The notes: generated by a model not told the origin, from the sequence alone. A DNA stretch of 64,000 nt from Streptomyces sp. A1136 (GCF_004795055.1 NZ_SSBJ01000012.1:62001-126000); one strand, 5' to 3'; numbered from the stretch's first letter, positions 18,350 to 26,817 are shown. Program-made: numbers and translations.

Positions 18350-19074
18350 GCGGCCACCGCCCCGGATCGGGGGCGGGCGAGGAGAGCACGGCCGAGCCAT
18401 TCGGTGTAGGCGGGTGGGATGGCTTCGGTGAGTTCCTCGCGGACGTCGGTCCAGTCGATGCCCATGGCGGCCTGCATCTCGGGGACGGTGGCCTTGCCGC
18501 CGCCCTCGCCGTAGGCGGCGACGTACGGCCCGTCGCGGTAGGCGCCGTGGCGCCAGCCTCGGACGTAGCCGCGGTGCTTCGGGTGCGCGGCCTGCGGTGT
18601 ACTCCACCTGCCGAGTTCGAAGTTGCGGTGGCGGAGCACGCCGAGGCCGAACATCTCCCCGCACAGGGTGATGTCCTTGCGGACGTCGGCCTTGCCGTTG
18701 GGCTGCTCGATCACGTAAGGCAGGCCGGATGCGTCGAGGAGGTCACGGGTGGGGGCCACGAGGTCGACATGCGTTCCGCCCCAGCCTCGGGAGGTGTTCG
18801 TGCCCACGGTGAGGGCGCAACCCTTCTGGCAGGGCGGGGAGGCGTGGGCCGTTGTGAACCGGCGGATCTCGCCGGACTCGATCAGGTCCGCGAGGACGGT
18901 GAGGGCGTCGCCCTGGATGAAGGTGAAGGGGTAGTTCGGGCGGGGGCGGATATCGACGCCGGTCACGTCGAATCCGGCGCGGTGGTAACCCATGGCGGCG
19001 CCGCCGGCGCAGGAGAACAGATCCAGTAAGGCGGGCCGGTGGTCCTCTGGCCGGATGTCGGTCGTGTGGGTCAT
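18346..19074 (-). CDS. DNA cytosine C5-methyltransferase-like protein
   Basis: A 242-aa Rossmann-fold protein related to C5-cytosine methyltransferases. Motif I is LDLFSCAGGAAMGYHRAGF, motif II ends VTGVD, and motif IV is ASPPCQ with the catalytic Cys82. The usual ENV motif is replaced by VIEQPNG. It is much shorter than typical enzymes and lacks an obvious large target-recognition domain, as in many phage and AICE relatives. GGAGG precedes the ATG, and it overlaps the primase-polymerase by ATGA. It may modify element DNA during transfer; activity is unproven. Confidence 0.85.
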   Translation of the reverse strand: MTHTTDIRPEDHRPALLDLFSCAGGAAMGYHRAGFDVTGVDIRPRPNYPFTFIQGDALTVLADLIESGEIRRFTTAHASPPCQKGCALTVGTNTSRGWGGTHVDLVAPTRDLLDASGLPYVIEQPNGKADVRKDITLCGEMFGLGVLRHRNFELGRWSTPQAAHPKHRGYVRGWRHGAYRDGPYVAAYGEGGGKATVPEMQAAMGIDWTDVREELTEAIPPAYTEWLGRALLARPRSGAVAA

Positions 19075-19110
19075 GCTGGATTCCTCCAGTTCAGTGGAAC
19101 GTGCTGGATG

Positions 19111-19148
19111 AGGGCGGCCCCGGACTTTGCCGAGACGGGGGCCGCCCT
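19111..19148 (-). terminator. Hairpin before the methyltransferase operon
   Basis: An 11-bp stem (19111-19121 with 19138-19148) of the form AGGGCGGCCCC/GGGGCCGCCCT. It lies between the small zinc-type gene and the methyltransferase. Confidence 0.65.
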
Positions 19149-19156
19149 TCGCTTTG

Positions 19157-19435
19157 CTAGAACGGGGGTTCGTCGCTGTACGCGTCGGCCCACGGGTCCG
19201 GACTGGTGCCGGGCCGGTTCCGGCGGTGCGGGAGCGGGAGGAGGACCCATCGGCGGGTCTCGTCCCAGCAGCGGCAGGGCTCCCATTCGGTGCCCGCGTA
19301 CTCGCCGGTGGAGTAGTCGCCGTAGTCGCAGTTGTGGCCTCCGACCCCTTGGCAGTCGGGGCAGTCGGGCCGGGGCGTATCGGTCAGGACCACGGTCGGA
19401 CGCGGCCAGTTGGTGCGGAGGATGCGGAATCGCAT
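19157..19435 (-). CDS. Small hypothetical protein, possible zinc ribbon
   Basis: A 92-aa protein, MRFRILRTNWPRPTVVLTD at the start. Cysteines in CPDCQG, GHNCDYG and EPCRCWD suggest a metal-binding fold. GGAG lies upstream of the ATG at 19435; a longer open frame to 19543 lacks such a site. Function is unknown; such proteins are frequent in AICE transfer regions. Confidence 0.75.
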   Translation of the reverse strand: MRFRILRTNWPRPTVVLTDTPRPDCPDCQGVGGHNCDYGDYSTGEYAGTEWEPCRCWDETRRWVLLPLPHRRNRPGTSPDPWADAYSDEPPF

Positions 19436-19455
19436 GGTTCTGCTCCTTGTACTGG

Positions 19456-19635
19456 TCAGTGGCGGGTGTGGTCGGTGGCGAGGTCGGTGAGGCGCTTGGC
19501 CTCGTCGGGGGTGACGGCGCGGTAGCGGACGCTGACGCGACAACCGGGCTGCGGGCAGCGGACGGTGTGCTTGCCGACGAGCAGGGCGACGGCGTCGGAG
19601 ACGCGGTCGGCAAGAGGCTCCGGCTGCTGGTCCAT
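19456..19635 (-). CDS. Small hypothetical protein
   Basis: A 59-aa protein (MDQQPEPLADRVSDAVALLV) with two cysteines in CPQPGC and a helical end. The ATG at 19635 has only a weak purine stretch upstream, so initiation may depend on coupling to the gene before it. Function is unknown. Confidence 0.6.
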   Translation of the reverse strand: MDQQPEPLADRVSDAVALLVGKHTVRCPQPGCRVSVRYRAVTPDEAKRLTDLATDHTRH

Positions 19636-19645
19636 GGCCAGTCTT

Positions 19646-20131
19646 TCAGCGGTTGTTGAGGGTGCCGGTGGCACGGCCGAACATCCCCGAGGCGGTGATG
19701 TTCTGGGTGACGTGCTGGACCGGCGCCCCACCCCGGCCCGTTCCGCGGGTGGTGCGGAGGAGGAGCGGGGCGAGGGTGCCGGCGGCGATGAGGGCGATGG
19801 CGGCCCAGAGGGCATCGGTCATGGCGATCAGTCCCGGGGCGGCGTAGGAGATCCCGAACCCGGCGGCGGCGATGCCACCGCCGACGGTAGGGGCGAGGAG
19901 CGCGGTCGTCTTCGCCCACGCGGGGATCGACTGGACGGCCGGCGCGGGCTGCGGGGTCGTGGGTTGGGTGTAGGCGAGGGTGCGGTAGCCGTTCGGGAGG
20001 GTGACCATCTCGACCCCCGGCGGGAGTTCCGCAAGCGGCAGGACCGGCTGTCGGATTGCGGTCGGGTGGTAGATGGGGTCGCCGTAGCGGGCGGGCGGGG
20101 TGGTGCTCGCGGTCGTGGGCTCATAGGGCAT
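19646..20131 (-). CDS. Small membrane protein, possible plasmid-spread (Spd-type) protein
   Basis: A 161-aa protein with a Pro-rich N-terminal 70 residues and two membrane segments (TALLAPTVGGGIAAAGFGI and LWAAIALIAAGTLAPLLL), then a polar tail. Membrane proteins of this form near traB in streptomycete elements support spread of DNA between hyphal compartments. I infer this from position and topology only. AGGAG precedes the ATG. Confidence 0.7.
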   Translation of the reverse strand: MPYEPTTASTTPPARYGDPIYHPTAIRQPVLPLAELPPGVEMVTLPNGYRTLAYTQPTTPQPAPAVQSIPAWAKTTALLAPTVGGGIAAAGFGISYAAPGLIAMTDALWAAIALIAAGTLAPLLLRTTRGTGRGGAPVQHVTQNITASGMFGRATGTLNNR

Positions 20132-20151
20132 TGCAGGCTCCTGGACGCGGT

Positions 20152-20185
20152 GCGGGCGGCCCCTTTTGGTGGTGGGGCCGCCCGC
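20152..20185 (-). terminator. Hairpin terminator after the clt-like region
   Basis: Perfect 12-bp stem (20152-20163 with 20174-20185), 10-base loop. It lies downstream of traB and the TACTGCC repeats. Confidence 0.75.
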
Positions 20186-20212
20186 GTGGGTGGTCGCTCT
20201 GCGTGTGTGCGG

Positions 20213-20344
20213 CTACTGCCTACTGCCTACTGCCAACCCGGTACTGCCTACTGCCAAAACGGCTGGTGAGGGCGCCTGGTGGGCAGTAGGAGGCCCGTAT
20301 CGGGGGTTACTGCCAATTTGGCGGTAGGCAGTAGGCGGTAGCGG
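20213..20344. repeat. TACTGCC repeat cluster, candidate clt locus (TraB recognition sites)
   Basis: TACTGCC occurs at 20214, 20221, 20228, 20242, 20249 and 20308, and inverted at 20282 and 20327. Most copies read CTACTGCC(T/A). One GTAGCGG also lies at 20338. The cluster sits directly behind the traB stop codon, where characterised streptomycete plasmids carry clt, the locus of 8-bp sites bound by the TraB C-terminal winged helix. Confidence 0.75.
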
Positions 20345-20355
20345 TGGGTGGCCGT

Positions 20356-22419
20356 TCAGGCGTGATCGGGGTGGACGTAGACGGAGTGCGGGCCCCGGTC
20401 GCGGTAGTGGAGTTCACCGCGTTCGGCGGCGGCCTTGAGGGTCTTGCGGACGGCTTCGCGGCTGCGGCCGACGAGGTCGGCGACGGCGGCAGGCTTCATG
20501 CCCTCGGCGCCGGCCGCGCGGATCGCGGTGATCGCGTCCGGGAGCCAGGAGGGCCCGGTCTCCTTGTCGTCGCGGAGCGCGGACAGGTTCAGCCCCGACG
20601 GCTCGGCCTTCGGCTCCTGCGGAGTGTCGGGCGTCTGGGGCTGGGGGCTGGCGGTGAACTCGATACCGATGAGCCGCTCGAACTCCGCGTCGACCGCGTC
20701 CACCGCCGGCGCGGCCGGGGCGGGGCCGGTGCGGAACGCGGAGAGGTTCAGGCCCGACCCGCCCGCCGGCGCCTGGGACTCGACGGCCGGGGTGGTGTGG
20801 TGCTCGGTGATCCAGGCGGTGCGGTTCTGGTCCCAGCGGCGGGCGTAGTCGGGGCCCGCGGCTTTCGCGGAGACCGGGTCGAGGCGGGGGTGGCGGTCGG
20901 AGGTGGCGATGACGATGTCGCGGATCTGGGCGGGCTTGATCCGCCAGGACTTGAACAGGCCGATACCCGATTCGGGGGTGCCGAGGAAACCGGCGCCCTT
21001 GTAGGGGGCCTGGTCGACCTTGAGTCCCCGGGAGCCGGGAAACAGCTTGGACAGGTCCATGCCCTCGGTCTCCCCGCCGGTCAGGGCGGCGCGGACTTTC
21101 GCCTCGCGGCGGATCATCAGGTCGCCGAGGACCGCGCCGGTCGCGCCGAGCGCGGTCAGCACGGTCCGGAGCGCCATGGCGCGGGCGATGCGGATGACTT
21201 CCAGGATCTTCCGGGCGAGGACCCGGTGCTGCTTGTCGGTGGAGGCGAGGATCTCGGCGCCTTCATCGATGACGATCTCGATCTGCGGAATCTCGTGGCT
21301 GACTGGAAGGAGGTCGGTGTTCGCCTTGGACATGAGGTCCTGGTAGGCCATCTTGCGGTGCTTGGCCACCCGGATCGCCGTGTCCAGCATGATCAGGGCT
21401 TCCTCGTGGGTGGAGGCCAGCCAGTCGATGCCCGGTCGCGCGCCCCCGGTGCCCTCGGTGCGGACCCAGGGCAGGCCGGCCGAGCCGGCGTTGAGGTCGA
21501 TCACCCAGGTGATGACGTCGGTGCAGCGTGCGAACCCGGCGAGGATCGTGTGGACCATGTTGGTCTTGCCCGATCCGGTGGGGCCGACGACGAGGGCGCA
21601 CTGCTCGCGCAGGAACACCGGTACCTCGTCGGCGTTCGTGCGCACGCCCCAGGGGATGCCGGTCAGGACCGACAGCGGCCCGTAATTCGACGGGTAGGGC
21701 ATCTCCTGTTCCAGGACGTTGACGGTGGTCACGTCGATGAGGACACGTCCTTGGTGGATGCCTCGGGAGGCGGTGGCGGTGCAGCCGTGCGGCAGGCGGG
21801 CGTCGGCAGACAGGCGCGCGGACTCGGTGGCGATCTTGGCGTAGGTGATCCCGCCGGGCGGGAGTTCGGCGTCGATGGTGAACCCGGCCCCGGTCGGCCA
21901 CATCTCCACCGCCAGAACGCGAACGGTGATGTGGCAGACCCGCTCGATGCGATCGACCCATTCGGCGGCGATCTCCCGCCGTTCCGCCGACAGTTCCCGG
22001 GCCACCTGTCGTTCGGCCGCCGCGAGGGCTTCGAGCTCGCGGGCCTCCTCGTAGAAGCCGACGGAGCGGGCCGCGGCGCCCATGCCGACCCCGATCACCG
22101 CGAGAGAACCGAGGGCGGTCCAGGTCAGGGGGTTGGTGGCGAGCGCCCAGGTGGTCCAGCCGGACCCGAGGAGCCAGGAAGCGGCCCGGGCGCCGATGGT
22201 GCGGCCGGCCAGCTTCTGGCGCAGGCCGGTCGCGGTGTGGCCGATCGCGCCGACCGTACCGACCGCCAGCGCCCAACTCGGCGGCATGTGGGCGAGGGTG
22301 CCGACGGTGGCGACGGCGAACGCGCCGGTCGTCGCGGAAAGGGCCCCGGTCACCGGTCCGTGGCCGGCGGCCCAGTCCAAGGCCAGACCTTCGTGCTTGA
22401 TGGCGGAAGTGGTGGTCAT
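20356..22419 (-). CDS. traB: TraB-like FtsK/SpoIIIE DNA translocase for conjugation
   Basis: Hexameric motor that moves double-stranded element DNA into the recipient mycelium. It has 687 aa. Membrane segments lie at about 36-60 and 84-118, and the FtsK-type motor follows with Walker A GPTGSGKT (279-286) and Walker B VIDEGAE (Asp385/Glu386). The last 60 residues form a winged helix (GMKPAAVADLVGRSREAVRK) of the kind that reads 8-bp sites in clt. A Pro/Ala-rich linker with two similar SGLNLSA motifs separates them. The ATG at 22419 overlaps the upstream stop as TGATG. An earlier ATG at 22431 is possible. Confidence 0.93.
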   Translation of the reverse strand: MTTTSAIKHEGLALDWAAGHGPVTGALSATTGAFAVATVGTLAHMPPSWALAVGTVGAIGHTATGLRQKLAGRTIGARAASWLLGSGWTTWALATNPLTWTALGSLAVIGVGMGAAARSVGFYEEARELEALAAAERQVARELSAERREIAAEWVDRIERVCHITVRVLAVEMWPTGAGFTIDAELPPGGITYAKIATESARLSADARLPHGCTATASRGIHQGRVLIDVTTVNVLEQEMPYPSNYGPLSVLTGIPWGVRTNADEVPVFLREQCALVVGPTGSGKTNMVHTILAGFARCTDVITWVIDLNAGSAGLPWVRTEGTGGARPGIDWLASTHEEALIMLDTAIRVAKHRKMAYQDLMSKANTDLLPVSHEIPQIEIVIDEGAEILASTDKQHRVLARKILEVIRIARAMALRTVLTALGATGAVLGDLMIRREAKVRAALTGGETEGMDLSKLFPGSRGLKVDQAPYKGAGFLGTPESGIGLFKSWRIKPAQIRDIVIATSDRHPRLDPVSAKAAGPDYARRWDQNRTAWITEHHTTPAVESQAPAGGSGLNLSAFRTGPAPAAPAVDAVDAEFERLIGIEFTASPQPQTPDTPQEPKAEPSGLNLSALRDDKETGPSWLPDAITAIRAAGAEGMKPAAVADLVGRSREAVRKTLKAAAERGELHYRDRGPHSVYVHPDHA

Positions 22420-24035
22420 CAGACGTTCCATCCCTTCTCGGCGTCGGGGCCGTTGCGGGGGTCCTCGTGGCGGGCGATGTCGGCCTCGTGGGCCTGACGG
22501 AACACCGCGCCCAGGTCCTCGGCGACGGCGGTGGCAGAGTTCAGGGCGCCGTAGATGTCGTTGAAGCCGCCCGCGACCTCCTTCTCCAGCGGGAACTCCG
22601 AGTCGGAGCGCTCCGCGAGGATCTGCATGATGTTCGCGATCGAGCCGAGAGCCTGGGGCAGGCCCTCGATCATCGCGAGGATCTCCATCGCGCTTTCCGG
22701 CTCGTAGGACTGGGCGGCCTGTTCCATCTCGGCGGCCAGTTCCTCGAACCTGAACCCGGACGTGGTGCTGTCCATCTCGTGTGCTCCTTCGCTGACGGGA
22801 GGTGCGGGTACCTGTCCTTCGGGCCGCTCGACCCGGTCGGTGATCTGCTGCTCGTCGTCCTGCTCCAGCTCGGCCGCCGCTTCCTGCTCGGCGTCCTTCT
22901 CGTCCTGGTCGAGCCGGGCGCGGATCTCCTCGTCCCGGGTCTCGCGCTCGGCTTCGGCGCGGCCGGCGAGAAGTCGGTAGAGGCGGCGGCCGGGGTGCAT
23001 CAGCCATGCCCAGCCGAGCTTTCGCCCGAGCGGCGTGGTGACCATGCCGACCACCCCGGCCAGCAGCCCGCACAACGCGGCCAACGCCCGCCGCCCGTGG
23101 AAGCGGGCGGTGGAACGGAGCAGGGCTTTGCGGGCCGCCTTCTGGGCGGGTGCCTTGAGCTGGGCGACCCTCGCCCGGAGTGCTGCCGACCGGACACCCT
23201 CACGGCCCGAGGCCACGGCCCGGCCGGAGCTTCGATCCCGCGCCGCCCGGGCGGCACTCACGGCCTTGTCCCGAACGCCGGCGGCCTTGCCCATGCCCTT
23301 CGCCAGGGTCCGCGCCGCCACCCCCCGCGGCTTCCCGGCGGTCGATGCGGCGCGCTCGGCGGCCTTGGCGGCCCGCCGCGAGTCGGCGACCTGCCGGCGG
23401 GCCTGCACCGTCGCCGCGCGGGAAGCCGCCCGGGTCGGGGACTGGGTGCGGGCCTGGGAACGCAGTGCCTGCACCTGACCAGCCCGGCCACCGGCCAGAC
23501 CGGCCGCCGCACGGGCGGCCCGCTGACGAGCCGACGGTGAACCCGTCTTGGCCACGGTCGGCCCGAGCCGGCCACCAGAGGGGGCGCCCACACGATGCCC
23601 GACCTGCCGACCGGCAGCGGCCTTTCGGGCGCCGGCGCCCCCACCACCGGCACGTGATGACGCGTGGGGCTGGGACGGCACACGGCCCAAGAGGCCACGG
23701 CCACCCCTTCCGCCCGGCGTCCGCCCGGCGCCCTCGGACGGCTTCGCAGCGGTCTTCTTCGCGCCGGCCTTGGACCGGCGCCGCACGGCGGCGGTGCCCA
23801 GGACAGCGGCGCCGGTCATCGCGACCGCCGCCACGATCGGCCCACCGACCAGGGCAGAGGCGGCAAGCAGGCCCGCCGTGGTGTTCGCCCCGGACAGGGA
23901 CAACGGCACCACCGGAAAACCGCCCGGGGTGTGCTCCATGTCCTTGGCCGGCGCGGGCTTGTCGGCCTCCGGCGGGGCCGGGGCGGGGGTGGATTCTTCG
24001 GGGGGAGCCTGCGGTTCGGTAATGGTCTCGGTCAT
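22419..24035 (-). CDS. Ala/Arg-rich membrane protein, transfer-associated
   Basis: A 538-aa protein of unknown function, coupled to traB by TGATG. A Pro-rich start and one or two membrane segments (GLLAASALVGGPIVAAVAMTG) are followed by about 230 residues very rich in Ala, Arg and Gly. A second hydrophobic segment (ALAALCGLLAGVVGMV) follows, then an acidic coiled-coil-like region (RDEEIRARLDQDEKDAEQE) and a helical C-terminus. The basic stretch could bind DNA. Position and topology suggest a TraB partner or a spread protein. AGGAG precedes the ATG. Confidence 0.8.
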   Translation of the reverse strand: MTETITEPQAPPEESTPAPAPPEADKPAPAKDMEHTPGGFPVVPLSLSGANTTAGLLAASALVGGPIVAAVAMTGAAVLGTAAVRRRSKAGAKKTAAKPSEGAGRTPGGRGGRGLLGRVPSQPHASSRAGGGGAGARKAAAGRQVGHRVGAPSGGRLGPTVAKTGSPSARQRAARAAAGLAGGRAGQVQALRSQARTQSPTRAASRAATVQARRQVADSRRAAKAAERAASTAGKPRGVAARTLAKGMGKAAGVRDKAVSAARAARDRSSGRAVASGREGVRSAALRARVAQLKAPAQKAARKALLRSTARFHGRRALAALCGLLAGVVGMVTTPLGRKLGWAWLMHPGRRLYRLLAGRAEAERETRDEEIRARLDQDEKDAEQEAAAELEQDDEQQITDRVERPEGQVPAPPVSEGAHEMDSTTSGFRFEELAAEMEQAAQSYEPESAMEILAMIEGLPQALGSIANIMQILAERSDSEFPLEKEVAGGFNDIYGALNSATAVAEDLGAVFRQAHEADIARHEDPRNGPDAEKGWNV

Positions 24036-24061
24036 GCTGAACGTGCTCCTTCACGGGAGAA

Positions 24062-24106
24062 GAGGGCCCGGCCGTCGCTGTAGGAGGCGCCTACGGCCGG
24101 GCCCTC
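24062..24106 (-). terminator. Hairpin upstream of the transfer genes
   Basis: Perfect 14-bp stem (24062-24075 with 24093-24106) with a 17-base loop. It lies between the zinc-protein gene and the 538-aa transfer gene on the same strand. Confidence 0.75.
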
Positions 24107-24116
24107 GCCGGGTGGT

Positions 24117-24455
24117 TCAGGCGACGCGCTGTTCATCGGGGTAGGCGCAGGGGACGCACATGCCGAGCGAGGCCGGGATGACGTATCCGGCATCGGTGCG
24201 GCACTGGGGGCAGGTGCGGCGGGCCGCGTTCGCCTTGGCGAGGGCCGCGGCTTTCCGCGCGGTCATCGGGCGGACCGGCTTGGCTCGTTCCACGAGGTAG
24301 AGGTAGGCGACCAGCGGGCCCCGCCGGTAGCGGGGCCGTTCAAGCTGGGCGACGACGTCTTGTCCGCCGGGCCGCAGGCCCTGGGCGCGGAGCTGGCGGC
24401 GGGTGGCCAAACCGTCCGGGGCAAGACGCCAGGAGTAGACGGGCAGCGTGCTCAT
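24117..24455 (-). CDS. RRQRL-motif-type zinc-binding protein
   Basis: A 112-aa protein matching a family of small AICE-associated zinc proteins with an RRQRL-like signature, seen here as ATRRQLRAQGLRPGGQD. Zinc-ligand pairs CPQC and CVPC lie near the C-terminus. The fold suggests nucleic-acid contact; no function is established. The start overlaps the upstream gene's stop (TGATG). Confidence 0.8.
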   Translation of the reverse strand: MSTLPVYSWRLAPDGLATRRQLRAQGLRPGGQDVVAQLERPRYRRGPLVAYLYLVERAKPVRPMTARKAAALAKANAARRTCPQCRTDAGYVIPASLGMCVPCAYPDEQRVA

Positions 24456-24688
24456 CAGCCGAGGCGGTGGTAGGCGGCCCGGCAGGCGGTGGCGTGCTCG
24501 TTCGCCGTGCAGCGGGTGAAGAGCAGGCTGTCGAACATCTCGGAGCGATCACCGCAGCCGTGGCAACGCCAGCCCGAGCCGTGGTAAGCCAGGGTGCCGA
24601 TTACGTCGACGGCCGCGGCTACCTGGTTGTGCATCCGGATCAGCAGGTTGTCCGGCTCGGCGGGCGTGGTGTGCGGGGAGAGCTTCAC
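24455..24688 (-). CDS. Small hypothetical zinc-finger-like protein
   Basis: A 77-aa protein that starts with GTG, overlapping the previous gene as GTGA. Cysteines occur as WRCHGCGDRS, FTRCTANEH and ATACRAAYH, so zinc binding is plausible. Function is unknown. It is part of a tightly coupled five-gene run from 26275 to 24117. Confidence 0.75.
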   Translation of the reverse strand: MKLSPHTTPAEPDNLLIRMHNQVAAAVDVIGTLAYHGSGWRCHGCGDRSEMFDSLLFTRCTANEHATACRAAYHRLG

Positions 24689-25689
24689 TGGGTGGCTCCT
24701 TCCAGGACGGGGGCGGTGTTCGCGTCGCGCAGTTCCTGGTAGCGGGTGGAGACCCAGCCCACGGACCAGCCGGTCAGTTCAGCGGCGACCCGAACGGGGA
24801 GTCCGGCGTGGAACGCGGCGCCGACGGTGGCGAGGGCCGGTTCCTCGTCGAGCTTCTTTTCCGGCGGTCCGGCGGCCAGCAGCGCGGCGCGTTCACGCTC
24901 GATGCGTTCCTGTTCACGGAGCCGTTCACGGCGTTCACGCTCGGCCCGCTGCTGGGCTTCCAGTTCGCGTTGCTGCGCTGCCTGACGTTCAAGGCGTTCA
25001 CGCTCGGCCTGGGCCTGTTCACGCTCGTGTTCACGGCGTTCACGGGCCTCGCGCTCCGCACGCTCGGCAGCCTCCGCTCGCTCCTGTGCTTCGCGGCGGA
25101 TGCGGTCCTGGCGTTCGGCTTCCTCACGGATGAGTCGGGCCTCGTGTTCACGCTGTTCACGGGCGATGGCCGCCTCGTGCTCGCGGCGTTCACGGGCCCG
25201 CTGTTCGCGGGCGTCCTCCCGGTCCTGGACCGCCTTCGCCCGAGCTTCCGCCTTGGCATGCTGCTCGGCTTCCAGGGCCCGCACGGCGGCGGTCAGGGCC
25301 CGCCGGTAGGCGAGGCCGGCTTCCGCCGTGACGATCAGCAGGAGCGGTGCGACGGAGTGGATGGCGACCCCCACGAGGTCCCCGACCAGGGCGGACGCGC
25401 CGATGTTGAGGGCGAGGGTCATGGCGCCGGTCATCCACCGCAGGGCCACCGGCCAGGTGCCGCCGTGCCCGCCCAGACGGGCCAGGACGGAGTCGAGGCG
25501 GACCACGATGACCACGGCCGCATCCACCACGAGCGGCAGGATCGGCGCCGTCCACACCCATGCCCCGGGGGTGTGCGCGGCCATCAGCGGGGTGACGGTG
25601 AGGACGGAGTAGAGCATCGCCCCGCCCACGATCAGCCACGTGCCCACGGCCAGCGCGCGTTCCGCTGAACGCAGGTGAACGCTGTTCAT
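24685..25689 (-). CDS. DUF2637 membrane protein with coiled coil (Spd-like)
   Basis: A 334-aa protein with four predicted membrane segments in residues 10-125 (including LAVGTWLIVGGAMLYSVLTV and LLLIVTAEAGLAY), the DUF2637 pattern. A highly charged Glu/Arg/Ala coiled coil of about 130 residues follows, and then a helix-turn-helix-like end (AAELTGWSVGWVSTRYQELR). Such proteins are frequent in AICEs and streptomycete plasmids and are thought to help intramycelial spread. The ATG at 25689 overlaps the upstream stop by ATGA. Confidence 0.85.
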   Translation of the reverse strand: MNSVHLRSAERALAVGTWLIVGGAMLYSVLTVTPLMAAHTPGAWVWTAPILPLVVDAAVVIVVRLDSVLARLGGHGGTWPVALRWMTGAMTLALNIGASALVGDLVGVAIHSVAPLLLIVTAEAGLAYRRALTAAVRALEAEQHAKAEARAKAVQDREDAREQRARERREHEAAIAREQREHEARLIREEAERQDRIRREAQERAEAAERAEREARERREHEREQAQAERERLERQAAQQRELEAQQRAERERRERLREQERIERERAALLAAGPPEKKLDEEPALATVGAAFHAGLPVRVAAELTGWSVGWVSTRYQELRDANTAPVLEGATQ

Positions 25690-26009
25690 GGCGCCCCCTG
25701 CGTCAGAGGCTGGACCTTGGCCGCGCCGATGAGGAGGACGCGGGGGCGGTGGTGGTAGCCGGGGCCGACGTGCTCCGTCCACTCCCACTCGGCGTCCTCG
25801 GCGAGCGTGAACCCGAGGTACGCCAGGGCCGCCTGCCGCGCGAGGACGCTCGGGATATCGGTAGAGGTCGGCCAGGTGAAGGTGGGCCACTCGCTCACCA
25901 GACCGGTCATGGCCACGTACAGCTGCCAGCACGGTCCGGCCGTCCCGTCCGGGGCGGTGATGTCGCAGCAGCGCAGCGACAACTGGGCTCCGAAGATCTG
26001 CTTACTCAT
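25686..26009 (-). CDS. DUF6303-like small protein
   Basis: A 107-aa cytoplasmic protein that resembles the DUF6303 family found in streptomycete mobile elements (SEWPTFTWPTSTDIPSVLARQAALAYLGF). No motif predicts activity. It is coupled at both ends by ATGA-type overlaps. Confidence 0.75.
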   Translation of the reverse strand: MSKQIFGAQLSLRCCDITAPDGTAGPCWQLYVAMTGLVSEWPTFTWPTSTDIPSVLARQAALAYLGFTLAEDAEWEWTEHVGPGYHHRPRVLLIGAAKVQPLTQGAP

Positions 26010-26275
26010 GCCACGTCCCCCGACACCGTGATGCCGATGGTGTGGTTAGCCAGCTCCCGCCGGGCCGTCAGTACCCGGTTGCGGGCCCGCCGGACGCGCT
26101 GGGCGTCGAACTCGGACGCCGGGCGGTCCAGCAGCGCGATCAGCGCGTCCAGCAACTCGACCTCGGCCAGGATTACCGGCATCTCGGTCTCGATCGCGTC
26201 CAGTTCCGCACCCGACGGCTCCAGGTCCGCCGGCAGGACCGTAACGGGCTTCTGACGTGCAACGATGTGTTTCAT
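26006..26275 (-). CDS. DUF6284-like small protein
   Basis: An 89-aa helical protein (MKHIVARQKPVTVLPADLEP) resembling DUF6284, another element-associated family of unknown role. AGGGAGAA precedes the ATG. It is the first gene of the coupled run that ends at 24117. Confidence 0.75.
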   Translation of the reverse strand: MKHIVARQKPVTVLPADLEPSGAELDAIETEMPVILAEVELLDALIALLDRPASEFDAQRVRRARNRVLTARRELANHTIGITVSGDVA

Positions 26276-26310
26276 GAGTCGTGTTCTCCCTAGCAGGTGG
26301 ACGGCTCGAA

Positions 26311-26340
26311 GCGGCCCCGGTGCTCGAACACCGGGGCCGC
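26311..26340 (-). terminator. Hairpin within the leftward AICE operon
   Basis: Perfect 12-bp stem (26311-26322 with 26329-26340), loop CTCGAA. It lies between the first small gene (stop at 26360) and the DUF6284 gene. Confidence 0.75.
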
Positions 26341-26359
26341 ACTTCGTTGGGGTGGAAGG

Positions 26360-26530
26360 TCAGGCCGGGCGCGGGTAGTGGCTGACGCTCGGCTGCGTGT
26401 GGAACGGCTGGTCCGCGCAGTCCTCGGCCCAGCTCTGGTGGCTCCAGGGGGTCTTGCGGTCGTCGCTGTGCATGCCGGCGTCTTCCAGCTCGTTGTAACG
26501 CTGTATCGCCGCGGCGAGCTTCTTGTTCAT
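26360..26530 (-). CDS. Small hypothetical protein, first gene of the leftward operon
   Basis: A 56-aa protein (MNKKLAAAIQRYNELEDAGM) with a good GGAAGGGG upstream of its ATG. The C-terminus has KTPWSHQSWAEDCADQPF. No family is recognised. It is the first gene after the divergent KorSA-type control region and its long leader. Confidence 0.65.
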   Translation of the reverse strand: MNKKLAAAIQRYNELEDAGMHSDDRKTPWSHQSWAEDCADQPFHTQPSVSHYPRPA

Positions 26531-26720
26531 CTCGAACCCCTTCCGGGGCCGGAACGTCCGGCTCCCCTCGGCCCCGTCCGTACAGCGCAAAGGCGCCGGA
26601 CGGACGGAGGAGGCAACCGGCCGCTGCGCAGAGGGCAGCGGAGGAGTTGGTGATTGGCGCTGATCCGTACGTGGGGACAGGACCCGCGTACGCCGCCCTC
26701 TCGGAGGGGGGCGGATACCT

Positions 26721-26742
26721 CGATCCACTGTTGAGTTCTCAA
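26721..26742 (-). promoter_or_regulatory. rRNA-leader-like antitermination signal (boxB/boxA)
   Basis: On the minus strand 26742 to 26731 reads TTGAGAACTCAA, a self-complementary stem like the boxB of actinobacterial rRNA leaders. CAACAGTGGATCG (26733 to 26721) follows in the boxA position. In rRNA operons this pair loads Nus factors that let polymerase pass terminators. Here it lies early in the leader of the long leftward operon. Confidence 0.6.
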
Positions 26743-26817
26743 GGAACCGCCGCTTCCTTCGAGCCCCTCCGGGCTCTCCGGGCGCCGAGAGCAGCCCCAA
26801 TAGGCGCTCTCCGGTCC

